Source: Beroe forskalii (lineage: Eukaryota > Ctenophora > Nuda > Beroida > Beroidae). Taken from it: a stretch of 64,000 nt of DNA. How positions within the stretch are numbered: the stretch's first letter is position 1; every line of letters begins with the position of its first letter. Location of the stretch: positions 496,001-560,000 of the forward strand of contig WFMF01000034.1 in the NCBI GenBank assembly GCA_011033025.1, in the 5' to 3' direction. A program made the translations under genes and the position numbers. Of the stretch, positions 1-11,222 are shown piece after piece. The notes below the pieces were generated by a model. It did no database searches, had not been told where the DNA came from, and saw only the letters and a list, made by a program, of their open reading frames with translations.

Positions 1-318
1 GATTATGAGGCACAATATGTCTGCACACGGTTTTTTAACATGAAAAATTGCTCAAGACTTGTTAAAGTACCATTGTATACGACTCATAATTTTCACGATT
101 CTTGCCCATTTCTGTAGGCCAAAATTCATTCTCAGACATTGAAAACCCAAAAATTTTCGGGGGCGCCGCCCCTGGCGCCCCCGCCAGGGCTCTGCCTGAT
201 TTGACTGGGGGCTGCGCCCCCAGACCCCCTGCCGCCAGGGGTCCGCCCCTGGACCCATTCCCTGGGCTCGCTTCGCTCGCCCAGCCCCCCCAACTCGAAA
301 TTGAGAATTACGGCCCTG
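1..318 (-). mobile_element. hAT-like non-autonomous element, cut by the window edge
   Basis: The stretch ends at 318 with the terminus AATTACGGCCCTG. Its reverse complement matches the first ~300 bases of the complete element at 12974-13749, including the GC-rich 'gggggcgcagcccc' type blocks and the sequence that reads 'gaatgaatttngg...acagaaatggg'. The other end lies left of base 1. The CAGGGCCGTAATT terminus is of hAT type. No transposase is present. The ORFs readable here are composition artefacts of the GC-rich segment. Confidence 0.75.
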
Positions 319-2282
319 GTTGAGCGCACATGATTGATACTATCTGTGAACGTTGGTGTCGAAAATTATTAAAACATAAGTAGTCAACAGCAAATGTGAA
401 GAGCAAGCGTAAAAAGTGACTGCATTTACTTCCTATCAATTACAAATACCGCAGCTGATCCTCCTGAGCTTGCCGTTCCATAAATCTCGTATTTTCTCCT
501 CCATTCAACCTGACCGGTCACGTGTTCTAGAGTGAATTATGCGTAGCACGTGGAACTGACGTGTCAGACATATCAGCCAGTAATGTAGCAGCATTGAAGT
601 CACTAGTAGAAGCACAAATGCCACGAGACACGGTCAGGGGAGGTCCGTAGTGGACTGCTATTGGTGCACTAAGTCACGTGAATGAAAATGCATGAATGCA
701 TGCATTTAGGTCAACTTTTTTGACGGCAATCGATCCCTCTTATCTCCATAGCGAAAAATAAGAGCGTTATTGGTCGTGTAACATCGTGTCGTGCCTTCGG
801 CACTCCACTCTGTTACACGACCAATAACTACTCGTATAATATAGTCGTAAAGTTTTCATGTATTTCTATCACTTTTACGGCTACTTATCACAAACAGGAG
901 TAGCTGTTTTAGAAGAGATAAATTCTACACTGAATACGGCTTAACATATAAAATCATCGGTTTTGCAAGTTGCAAAGAATTTGATCTGATCTCTATGCTT
1001 ACACTCTAAAATGATAATATTAAATCTCGTCTATCAGTGCTTTATACACAATAAATTGCACAGTGTATACCTTGTATTGTGTAATGTGTATGAAATGTAT
1101 GCATTTGTATTGTGTATAAATTAATGTACGCATGTATAATTAAAAGGTGTTGATATAAACAAAGCTTCTTCCGATCCTTCATGCGCTGATATATTCCTTA
1201 TAACTCCAGTGTCACTTAGAGTTATAACACTCTGCGTTATTTAGTGGAGATGTGTTAAAAGACAGATACAAGGTGTAAAATGTGATACATTTCAGCTGTG
1301 TATTACATTGGACCGCATTGAATCGTATGATATATATTTTGAATGAATAATGTTAATTTCATTAAATCAGTCGTATCATCGGAATCTGATGTATTGAATA
1401 TCAAGAATGCTCCCACACAAATGACAATGTAATTTAAATACAATCGCACTCTCTATCGATCACAAATTCAAGAAAAATTTGTTTTTAAGAGGATTGTTAT
1501 GAAAATACCAAAAAATTTTTCCCGGAAATCATTGCCAAGACAAATCAAACTTCAGACTATTGACTGATTCACAGTAATCTGAAATCATATACGGGTCACA
1601 TTTTGATTTTTGAATAATAACTTATTCACAATAAAAACTATCAAATTTGATATAAAAGTGATTTGCTATTCCATATCCAGAACTTCCAAAATCAGAAAAA
1701 TAAATAATAATTGTTTTTAGAATAAAAGGCTCGTCACTCGCGTACGAAAAATTGCCAATTTTTGCGTCATCAATTCACTATTATGCGTTATGATAATAGC
1801 ATCAGTTTCCATCACCTGTCGTTCGCACAGTTGAAGCCTTTGACAAGAGAGGACTTATTCCCATCAATAGTATTTAGTTTAGTAATCTTTCCTTCCATGA
1901 CATGAAAAGGACGAACAACAAGAGACCAGACATCAACCTCTATTATTCCCAGACGCACCTGGGCCACCTATACCACTGCGATTATATTTTCAGATGTTTT
2001 ATTGTGATTAGTACAATGTCATATAGATTAGGATTTTGTGTTTTATGATGATCGCAAGTTCACATGTGACTGAATGCTGACTTATGAGCTTCAAGGTTCT
2101 TGAAATGGAAAATTAAAAAAAAACTACAGTAGTAAGAGAAGTTTTGTAAAAGAACCACTTTGTATTTTCTATATAACATCAAAGTAAGCCATTTAGAAAA
2201 CCAAAGAGCGCGTGTGTGCGTCGATATAATTTATTAGATTATATTATTTTATTCTCTCTGTGACCCGCATCATGTAGTAATA
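319..2282. other. Intergenic, repeat-derived, no gene seen
   Basis: No convincing coding exon. About 541-775 shares a stretch with 20420-20650 (the run around 'cattgaagtcactagta' and 'ctattggtgcactaagtcac'), so it is a copy of a dispersed repeat. A foldback hairpin lies at 766-828. The remainder is AT-rich with no recognised feature. Confidence 0.6.
766..828. repeat. Foldback hairpin with nested stem-loop
   Basis: An 18-base arm GTTATTGGTCGTGTAACA (766-783) is perfectly inverted at 811-828. Inside the loop sits a second perfect stem GTGCC-ttc-GGCAC (791-803). It looks like a small foldback element or the end of a MITE. No gene is associated. Confidence 0.8.
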
Positions 2283-2440
2283 CAATGACATGTAATATAC
2301 ACGATAACAACACCAGGTTAACTTGTACAAGCAATGACATGGAGTATACACCATAACAACACCAGGTTAACTTGTACAAGCAATGACATGTATTATACAC
2401 GATAACAACACCAGGTTACCTTGTACAAGCAATGACGTGT
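2283..2440 (+). repeat. 49-bp tandem repeat, about three copies
   Basis: The motif CAATGACATG starts at 2283, 2332, 2381 and, as CAATGACGTG, at 2430, giving an exact 49-base period. Each unit carries 'ataacaacaccaggtta' and 'cttgtacaag'. Copies differ at only a few positions, so the expansion looks recent. Non-coding. Confidence 0.85.
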
Positions 2441-2489
2441 CACCCTCTCCATATACACACCATCAATAGCATAGGAATCAATAGCCTGG

Positions 2490-2998
2490 AGTAGTATATA
2501 TTGAACGATTAACTAACGAATGGGAGTGTTATATCGAAAATTATCACACGAGGCGTCAGCCGAGTTTGACAATTTTCGATATAACACGATCCATGAGTTA
2601 GTTAATTGTATTATCACCCGATCCTACTTGGCTAGACCTAGCTGCTTCTGATTTCGGTATTTACGCTGCCTACATCAGGATTCTAGCTCTTTTCTTCAGG
2701 ATTCAGCCAGGGGCTAGCCATACAACAGTATTTCCTTCCACTCGGGTCTGACGACCCTCGTCCGGATTGAATGCCTTTATAGATTTGCAAGTGCTCCTTT
2801 ATCAAAATTTCTTTTCAAGTTTTTTCTGCACTCATTTTTTCGGGATGGCTGTTTACCGCCTAGATTTGGTTTTATATTTGGGCTTCATTTGCTCCTTTAG
2901 AAAATTTTTGCGCGCGCCACTATACAGTAGTTTTAAAGGGGTGATATATCGATAATTATCACACCCGAATTATAATCACGGGAGGGTGATAATGAATA
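2490..2998 (+). mobile_element. ~0.5-kb dispersed element, copy 1
   Basis: This block recurs almost unchanged, in reverse orientation, at about 48649-49143. Each end carries its own hairpin: near 2528-2590 'tgttatatcgaaaatt' is inverted around 'gaggcgtcagccgag', and near 2943-2996 'gataattatcacacccg' pairs with 'cgggagggtgataatga'. The interior has no supported protein; the 62-codon ORF at 2767 is short and its extent is not conserved. Probably a non-autonomous DNA element. Confidence 0.7.
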
Positions 2999-4304
2999 TT
3001 GATGTTAAAATACCAGTGCTAAGTAGCAGTCCACTGACCGCTCCTCGGCTACTCTCATATAAAGCGGACCAGGTTGCCAGCCAAGGATTATAAAAGCTTA
3101 ACGGACCTATGCTACTAAAAACACCCTTTTACTTCACACTTGTTTATCAAAATACGTGTTGCGATGGACAATGGACCTACAAAAATGAGACTTATTTCTC
3201 GTCTTTGTGCAGCTGTCTCAAATTAGTAAAATGTGTAAGTGTTTGCTGATGCTACCGCGGCAACTTCAGATGAAGAGATGATATCTATCTTTCAGTTAAT
3301 ATGGTTGTTATAGTTCATGACGTTATAGTTGGGGTATAGTTCAGCTTCTAGATTAATAATCATGCACCTATTCCCTAAGTTTAGGTCATGTATTTTGAAA
3401 CCCTTTACGCCTCGAGCTGCTCCATGACAATGATTTATTATTATTTGGGAAAATAATAATTTATCATGCTTTGCATTCGGTTAAAACCTCGGTCTTCGGC
3501 CTCGACGATATTTATTACACACTCGGGTGGGAAAATGTAATGATTATGCTGCTTGGAACAGAGCGCAACCTGCTGGTGAATAAAGCGTGAGCCGTGAAGA
3601 TCTGCTTTCAGGCTGCTTTCAGGCTTTGGCAACTAAGTATATATTTCCTACATTTACTCACAGTCACGCTAGATCGCTCACACATGTAACAAACTAATGC
3701 TACACTCGGCACACCATTGCAACTTATAGCAACAATATGACATGTGAATGTAAATATAATGTTCGAACATTATAAAGCAACATAAAGAAATATATAGCAA
3801 CAATATATAAGTATGAGAATGTGTGAACAGTGTTCCGACACTCTCGTAACTCATAGCGTATCTTTTCGTATCCGTGAATGTGAGAAAGTAAAGCGACTAC
3901 CGGAGCTTTTCCCAACACCATATTATTATAGTACTGTAGTTGTGAAGTAACACCGAATGACCGAACTGTGGTACTGAACTTTTCGCTGAATTCACTACTC
4001 TTGTAACTATCCTTGTATACATCGCTAGTGTAATCTATAGTAGTATTACTTATGTCACAGTTCTCGGTTTTGTGCCTAGTGCAGCGAACTCAGCGTATAT
4101 CCTTATTCCTTGCTGTATGTTAAGAAAGGAATTTAAACTTAACATGGGTTCCGTACAAACCGAACTATTGTGACATGTATAGATGTGAAAATAACCAATT
4201 TATTTGTATTTCAGAACAACTCAGTGCTTCCTAACTACAACAGAGAACTCCAGGCAGACCTCAAGTTCAAACGGTCAGTCATTTAACCCAGGTGTCTCTC
4301 GACC
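2999..4304. other. Intergenic, no gene recognised
   Basis: AT-rich sequence with small inverted repeats, such as 'attattatttgggaaaataataat' near 3436-3462 and the 'ggtcttcggcctcgac' stretch near 3489. One possible exon (4213-4270, after 'tgtatttcag' and before 'ggtcagt') is open in one frame, but I could not assign it to a protein. Confidence 0.4.
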
Positions 4305-4429
4305 TTTTGAGGCGCGGCGTATTACGCTGCGCCTGGGTGCTTTTGCTACGAAACGGCGCGCAAAGTACTTACAATGCAACGTGCATTAAAAAAACACCAA
4401 AATGCGGCGTAAAACGCCGCGCCTCAAAA
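4305..4429. mobile_element. 125-bp MITE with perfect inverted ends
   Basis: The left end TTTTGAGGCGCGGCGT and the right end ACGCCGCGCCTCAAAA are perfect reverse complements. The internal 'gggtgcttttg' / 'aacaccaaaat' continues the pairing imperfectly. The size and the lack of coding capacity fit a MITE. A target duplication is not evident. Confidence 0.75.
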
Positions 4430-6601
4430 ATTGGAAACACCACCAGTCGATTTTCATCGACTTTTATGAAGCTCAGCAATGGAAGTTTATATTTAAAATG
4501 TCTTAATTTAGGAGCTATCGAGGTTTCATTGTGGCTGCTATGCTGCACTGTGATATTGGCACTTCGTTCTGCTATTATCCCTATTTCAAGTGCTCAATTA
4601 CACAAAATACCTCGTTTACCCTTAACCGGCCCAAGAGGACTTAAACGACTTTGAAATTTTTGCCCGAGAGGCCGGTTAAATTGGGACCAGTTTGATTAAA
4701 GACCAATTAATTTACTTCAATACTTCAAATAAAACCCAAGAAAAGGCCAATTAAGTATTCCATTTCAGACCGCACAGGATATTTTCCTTCCTGGCAAAGC
4801 CTAAGATGCACCACTTTGCATTTAGAGGTGAGTTTTACAATAATATGAGTGTCAATTTAATAAGTTAATGTTGTCTGTGTTGCCTTATACCATTCACAAA
4901 GATTACACAATGTTACTCATGTTGCCACTGGTGACTAGACCGTGCGAAGGTAATTACCGCTGGGAATGTTAAAATATTTACCACTGTCTGAACCACCGTT
5001 AGGAAGATGTAGGGAGATGTAATTTATATAGGTCCCTCTAACCCCTTTTAGCTGTAGATGTAAGTATTAAGTAAACGTCTCTGAACTACTGTTAGTGGTT
5101 TGGTAAAGAGGTAAACCGTTCTTCCAGGAGCCTTGTGAAAGGTACTCTTTCCAGCGTCTCACTAGAACTTTTCATATTCTGATATATGCTCATGTCGACA
5201 TGTCAGGGTTTGTCGCTGATACACCTACTCAAATTAGGGTTTCACTTTGACTTTCCCCTTGTGTTATATGTACAGATAACCGGAACCTTTCTGTAGCTCA
5301 GGAAATGGCTCAGAGTGGCAGGAAATGGGAATTGATCTTCCACAGGATTTGAGCTTGATAGTTTATAGTTTGGTCGTGTATCGATAACAGTAGTAAAAGA
5401 AGGAAAAAGTTGGCGTAAGGCCAAATGGCGTAGAATGGGTGTTATCGTTGTGTGAATTATAGCTGGAAATCTTGAAAAAGAATTCGCGAGTCTATGTCAT
5501 TGATCCTAACCGATTACCTTCAATAATGACTAACAATACGCGACTCAACGTGAACATACACAAAAAGTTACGATCCTTGTATTCTATTACGTATCGTTAG
5601 TTGATCATCCGATATTTGTTCTTATTTCCCGGAATCAACTACAGGTGATAGGTCTTAATTGCCATCTTTACAGGAAACATTATAAACATTGTACATTATT
5701 GTATTGCAATGTACACTGCGTTTGGGAAGCAATATACAATAATTGTGCATTTTAATCCATTATTCGGACACATCAAATTACCCTTCACATAATATCTGAC
5801 ATGCTGAATTAACATGCAATACTCGTATATATTCCATATTGTCAATTATCTCATATAACAAGTATTAGGGGATATTTCGACCGCTGCTACATTGTTTTAA
5901 ACACGACAAATGACGCAGGGCTCGAGTTAGCCGGTGGCTGTCTAATTCCAAATCGTGTAAATCAGGTTAAATCCTTCTGTGCGCGTGTACGTCAGTTAGT
6001 GGCCAATTATTATTCGATTAGCCTTGTGTAGCGATTGTTATGGCAGCCCTATTTCGATCCGTTTTTGGTACATTTCTTTTAGAATGAGCGTTTTACACGT
6101 TCAGGTCATTGGGCGTATGGCGTGTTTATTTCTGAAATATTCAGTTTAGCGTTCCTGGCTCCGATGAATGCGCTGATACATCGATTTTTCAAGAAATGTC
6201 GTGGTTTTGCGTACTTGATGTAACGCGCGAAGGTAAAATTCATGTACTTGCGACCGTAATTTAGTACCTTTTAAGCCGCGCACAACCGTTCTTTTTATTC
6301 ATGTTATGGCTTTCAAGAAGTTTTCCAACAGTTCGGCCGGTACGTCCATGTGCCAAAACAAAAATTCCAAAAAAACGGAACTGAGTTACTTTTGGAATTC
6401 ATCCACCTGCCGTGAATTACACTCTTGATTAATTAGCAAACTTTTCAGGTATTTTAAGATGACTCGATTTATATACTCTAGAAGACATGCCTCATATTTC
6501 AGATGACATGATTCATATTTCATGATTATGACCAGATTCATATTTCAGAATTACAACCATGTCTTGGTATTAGCGATGAAATTCCACATTCATCATTTCA
6601 G
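4430..6601. other. Non-coding stretch upstream of the kindlin exons
   Basis: No kindlin F0, F1 or F2 exon was recognised. The only weak candidate is 4771-4828 (acceptor 'catttcag', donor 'ggtgagt'). In one frame it reads FLAKPKMHHFAFRG, which loosely resembles the segment preceding the kindlin PH domain, and it ends in phase 1. I did not find the connecting exon, so it is not included in the gene model. Confidence 0.35.
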
Positions 6602-8815
6602 ACACGACCATGTCGTTTTACAAGGACAGTGAGAACCCAGGAGCCCCTGATTTCATTCAAGATTTGAAGGACTGTACCATTGTTCCTGAAGTTGATATCA
6701 AGAAGATGAAGTACATTCTTCACATCAAGCCTCCTGGTGCCAAGGAGTACAAAGTCCTCTTGCTGATGTGAGATCTCTTGCTGGCCTATCTCCGATTTAC
6801 ATTACCATTCCAACAATTTCCATGGAGAACTATTCCAATGTTACGCATATTTCAATAGCAGAAAATTTGAAAATCTGTATTTTGTCTCAAGTTTACCCAC
6901 ATTATTTGTCGCACCAGTAAGAAAGATTTCACCTTTGCTGATAAAGAAGAGTTCTGTAAGTGGACCGCAGCCTGCAGGCTTGCCAGCAAGGGTAAACCCA
7001 TCAGCGACAGTACTTACGATGCCGAGATAGAAATCGTCAAGACCATGTGCAACATGCAGGAACATTCTCAGACCCTGAAACTGGCGAGGAACAAGCGACC
7101 TCCCGTCAAGGCTGACGATGTAAGTGTGGGTTGTGTTTCAGAAAATAAATTTCCTTGTGTTTGAAGATTCCGTCAATGTCTGGGATTATGTAATCATATA
7201 TTGACAGCATAAGACCTGTGTGATGTTATATATGTTTTGGGTTTAGTGGTATCGTCACGTGTCCTCATTGGGCGTTGGATTGACCTTATTTTGACGTCAC
7301 TCACGGGGAAATGTCACCGAAATACAAACATATGTTATAAAATGCTCTTTGAATAAAACCCCGTTGTCGCCAATTACAGGCGAAGGCAACTCGCAAACCT
7401 TTCAAAGTGAGTATTTTAGTAACGCAGGAAATTAACAGCAGAGCTCTGACAAAGACACAACCAGCACTCGAATCAGAAACTCAAATTTAACTTAATCGAA
7501 TTAAATTACTGATCAAAACTGATCAAGAATTAACGATTCCTTTAAATACAGCCCTATCAAATATCATACATATAACTTTCTTCCTCTTAAAACTTTAAAA
7601 TTTTCACATTAGCATAGTTTGATTAAATCTCAAGAGAGAACTTCCGATTGTTTCTAATTTAATTTACTCCAAAAGTGAGCAAGCAACAGTTACGTGCCTT
7701 ATTGACCCTGCTTTCATTAATTTGACTTACAGAATTTAAAACGTTTGGTAATATTATCAATTTCCATTGCCTCCTGACCAGGACCAAGACACCAAGATGT
7801 ATAGAAATAAGAATTAGCGTTGTCAGATTTGAATATGCTATACCGAGCTCTGACACATCAAATTTATCTAATCCCTTGATTAATCCCATCAGATCAAAAC
7901 TGAAGATTTCGTGTCGGCTCGTATCGGTAGAAAGCATCGACCTGAGAACTTGGGCCACTTGATTCTGGAGTCACACAACCAACTGCCAAAGAGAGAAACA
8001 ACTGCAACAGAGTACAGACTACAGTAAGTTGCAAATAACAATTAAGAATTCTGAATTACATCTAATTATGTTTTTTTTAGTTTTTGGACCCCTTGAATCC
8101 AACTGTCCAATACCGTATTGGACGACGCTAATCACATGATCATCGAAAGCTCCTGATTACAACTAATTCGTATCAGTTGCATCGTTTCAATCTCTTCTAC
8201 TTTCAGGTACATTCTGAAGTGGGAGCGACTGATGGATTTCGGGATGAGCTACTTCATCGTAAAGTTCGACAAGTCAAAGAAGGAGGAGTTGCTGGGAATT
8301 GCTCGAACTCACATGAGCAGGTTCGACCTGTCTCCTCCTCATGATCTGCTCAAGACATGGCACTGGACCTCCCTCCAAAGCTGGAACGTCAACTGGGAGG
8401 TATGGACGAATATTGGGAGAATAAATATCATTCGTAATCGTAGGATGTTTGCCTACCCTCGCGCGCGCGTGGCATAAGGTTCCGCATTTGGACGTGATCT
8501 ATGCAACTTTGTCCTCACTCCAGAGGAAGTCGATGGGAAACGCCCTTCGAGAATATTGCTGTCTACAGTCTAGCTGAATGTTTTGCAGTATTTTACAAAT
8601 GTATCCCTTGCTTTTCGTAACTCCCTGACTCTCCTCAGATCAAGAAGCTGACATTCAACGTGGACGGAGACTCCCATACCTTCGAGTGCCACTCGGCTGA
8701 CATTAAGATAGTGCACGAGTACATCGGTGGGTACATCTTCCTGACCCTGCGGAAGGAGTCGGACACGGAGCTCGACAAGGAGATGTTCTACAAGCTTACC
8801 GGTGGCTGGCAGTGA
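6602..8815 (+). CDS. Kindlin (fermitin family), 3' six exons; 5' part missing
   Basis: Kindlins bind integrin beta tails and, with talin, activate integrins at adhesions. Six exons are supported: 6602-6767, 6918-7119, 7380-7406 (a 27-base mini-exon), 7893-8023, 8207-8399 and 8639-8815 (stop TGA). Phases join exactly. The first two exons give the second half of the PH domain (YKDSE, CTIVPEVD) and the family signature CKWTAACRLASKG. Exons 4-6 give the F3/PTB lobe: MSYFIVKF, TWHWTSLQSWNVNWE, VHEYIGGYIF and the usual C-terminus MFYKLTGGWQ. The length after the PH domain is normal. The vertebrate integrin-contact QW pair reads SW here. About 300 N-terminal residues (F0-F2 and the PH start) are not found upstream in the window. 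Family identity is near certain from these motifs. Confidence 0.93.
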
Positions 8816-8905
8816 GCCAGCAATGGCTGGCAGTGAGCCACTTGGCTGGCAGTGAGCCAGTAATGGCTGGCAATGAGCCACTTGGCTGCCAGTGAGCCAG
8901 CTGGC
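8803..8905 (+). repeat. ~21-bp minisatellite overlapping the kindlin stop codon
   Basis: The unit GGCTGGCAGTGAGCCA plus a 3-5 base linker (cttg or gcaat) is repeated about five times. The first unit encodes the last kindlin residues and the TGA stop. The array therefore arose by amplifying the end of the coding sequence into the 3' UTR. Copies differ by a few substitutions (TGGCAATGAG, TGCCAGTGAG). Confidence 0.85.
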
Positions 8906-10619
8906 TCCCCGGAACTATAACTTTCCGGTGAATTGCTCTCGTGGCCGAGATATGGTCCGGCCAACTAACTATTATATACATAGCGTGCTGTGGTCTCTCA
9001 TATATATATACTACTTCGTTTAATAATACGTCCAGGACTTTTTAGAGTTTTATCTCTCACGCAAGCGCTGCGATCGTAGGGCGATGATCATCCCATTCTC
9101 TACGATCGCAAAGGAACACGCATCCTGCGTTCCTTTCTCTTTTGTAATTACCCTGGACACTGTTCGCAACGTTTTACAACTGTTGTGAAAGGACTGCTGT
9201 TTTTAACTACATGTTACGCCTACTACACGTTGTGTATGTGTAAGTTCTGTAATCATTACATTTTACACCTCATTAATATCGTATATTATAAGGTGGACCT
9301 CAGCAGAAGTTGATTTCCGATTTAAAATTTCGATATAGTCCGAAGAAACTCGGTGCTGTCGATCTTATTGGTTTTCTAATTTCTGTCTCCCTACCGCTTA
9401 TAATAATAATTATAATTATATCATGATTTCAATCACGGAAAATGCGCCCCTTTTTATTACTATTGAATGATTGAATGATTTTGAGAACAAATCAACAGTT
9501 ATATATACGATATATATTTATGATTTTGAATTTACTATTATTAGTTTTTTAATTAGCTCTTTGGAAACGTAGCTTAGCCGTCCCTCCCCCGTGAACCAGC
9601 CAATGGACTTAAACCGATTCTTGTTCACAGGACTCACAAACTCATTTGGTTTTGGCTGTCTTTGGTACATTTTATTCTCACAGCTCTCACCGGACTTCTG
9701 ATCACACTTTTTAGTGTTCTCTCTTGGGATTTTGAGAATTTTGAAGCACTTGTATACTCAATCGTTACTGTGTTAATATAGGGATCCGAAATTATCGCCA
9801 TGGCATTCACCAATAAGCACGCGAGTTCACGGTCTACTCGCGTTCTGATTGGTCTATATCTAACGGACCCCGAGTTAGCTAATGAACCACCGATAAACGT
9901 AACAACATCAATTTATTCCACTTGGCCTGAATTTATTTCCATTTCCCTGCCATACATTTTAGTAATAGTATGTAAGGGATTTTTACCATCCATAGATGCG
10001 ATACGATATAATATATTATGTGTTGACTGTTAGATAATTAACCATGATTTTGTACAGTTTTTTGAATTATAACATTAGCACAGATGTTTTATTAAAGAAA
10101 CTGATATTTTGAAAATTATATAAAATATTCGTCTCGTAGTACTAGTAGTACACAAGGAATGTTATAAATGTCTTATTTTTGTAACGTTTATGAGCCAACC
10201 CCTCCTTTCTATGTGTGTACATTATTTTTTGTTATATAACGCAGAATCGATCACTGCCAATCTTGCCAATTTGAATTTAGCAGATATTTGAAATGCCCAA
10301 TACTCTTGAATTGATTTAAAAGTACTTTGAAATAATTTAGCGAGTATAGGAAACATTTAATAACCTTTCGGAGTGTTAATAAGACGTATTACTGTTAGTT
10401 AATTTCTATTTTGGTTTGATATTTCGCGAGAAAGAATTATACCTTTAATCTTTTATCAAAATCACATTATGATTCACATCAACCTGTCCTGAAACGTAAG
10501 CAGTAATTATGTTATGAATATAACTTTAATTTTGTAGTTGAGGTTAAACAATAGTTTTAAGATTGGTTTTATAAATTTGAATCTGTGTTTCTTTGTAGCT
10601 TGTACTTATCCTTGAAAAG
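8906..10619. other. Intergenic / kindlin 3' UTR, no gene seen
   Basis: AT-rich. It holds a stem 'gcgatcgtagg...ctacgatcgc' near 9070-9108 with adjacent 'cgcaaaggaacacgcatcctgcgttcc', which looks like a foldback. A second imperfect hairpin near 9795-9860 surrounds 'cgcgagttcacggtctactcgcg'. The 77-codon ORF at 9800 lies in it and is not supported. Confidence 0.5.
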
Positions 10620-11222
10620 TCACGCATTTCACGGAATGCGCTGCACATGCAAGCATTTCACGGAATGCGCTGCACATGCAAGCATTTCACGGAATGCGCT
10701 GCACATGCACGCATTCACGGAATGTGCTGCACATGCACGCATTCACGGAATGTGCTGCACATGCACGCATTCACGGAATGTGCCACACATGCACGCATTC
10801 ACGGAATGTGCTGCACATGCACGCATTCACGGAATGAGCTGCACATGCATGCATTCACGGAATGTGCTCCACATGCACGCATGTCACGGAATGTGCTGCA
10901 CATGCAAGCATTTCACGGAGTGTGCTGCAACTGCAAGCATTTCACGGAGTGTGTTGCACATGCATGCATTTCACGGAGTGTGTTGCACATGCACGCATTT
11001 CACGGAGTGTGTTGCACATGCAAGCATTTCACGGAGTGTGCTGCAACTGCAAGCATTTCACGGAATGCGCTGCACATGCAAAAATTTCGAGGAATGCGCT
11101 GCACATGCAAACATTTCGAGGAATGCGCTGCACGTGCAAACATTTCGAGGAATGCGCTGCGCGTGCAAACATTTCACGGAATGCGCTGCACGTGCAAACA
11201 TTTCACGGAATGCATTCCACGT
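10620..11222 (+). repeat. 28/29-bp tandem array, about 20 copies
   Basis: The unit is 'gcattycacggaatgygctgcacatgcaa'. Spacing is 29 bases in the outer parts and 28 in the middle (units with 'gcattcacgg'). Sub-variants lie in blocks: 'aatgtgctgcacatgcac', 'agtgtgttgcacatgc' and 'cgaggaatgcgctgca'. Because 28 and 29 are not multiples of three and the unit has no stop in any forward frame, three long overlapping ORFs appear (10585-11415, 10647-11318, 10862-11311). I read these as by-products of the array, not as genes. Confidence 0.85.

Noticed and set aside
102..323. GC-rich ORFs at the left window edge and at 12854-13256
   Set aside because: Both lie in the GC-rich block of the hAT-like element and are composition artefacts.
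6549..6566. An 18-base kindlin micro-exon between 'atatttcag' and 'gtatta'
   Set aside because: Phase fits, but the residues it would encode do not match the kindlin PH domain, and the donor is weak.
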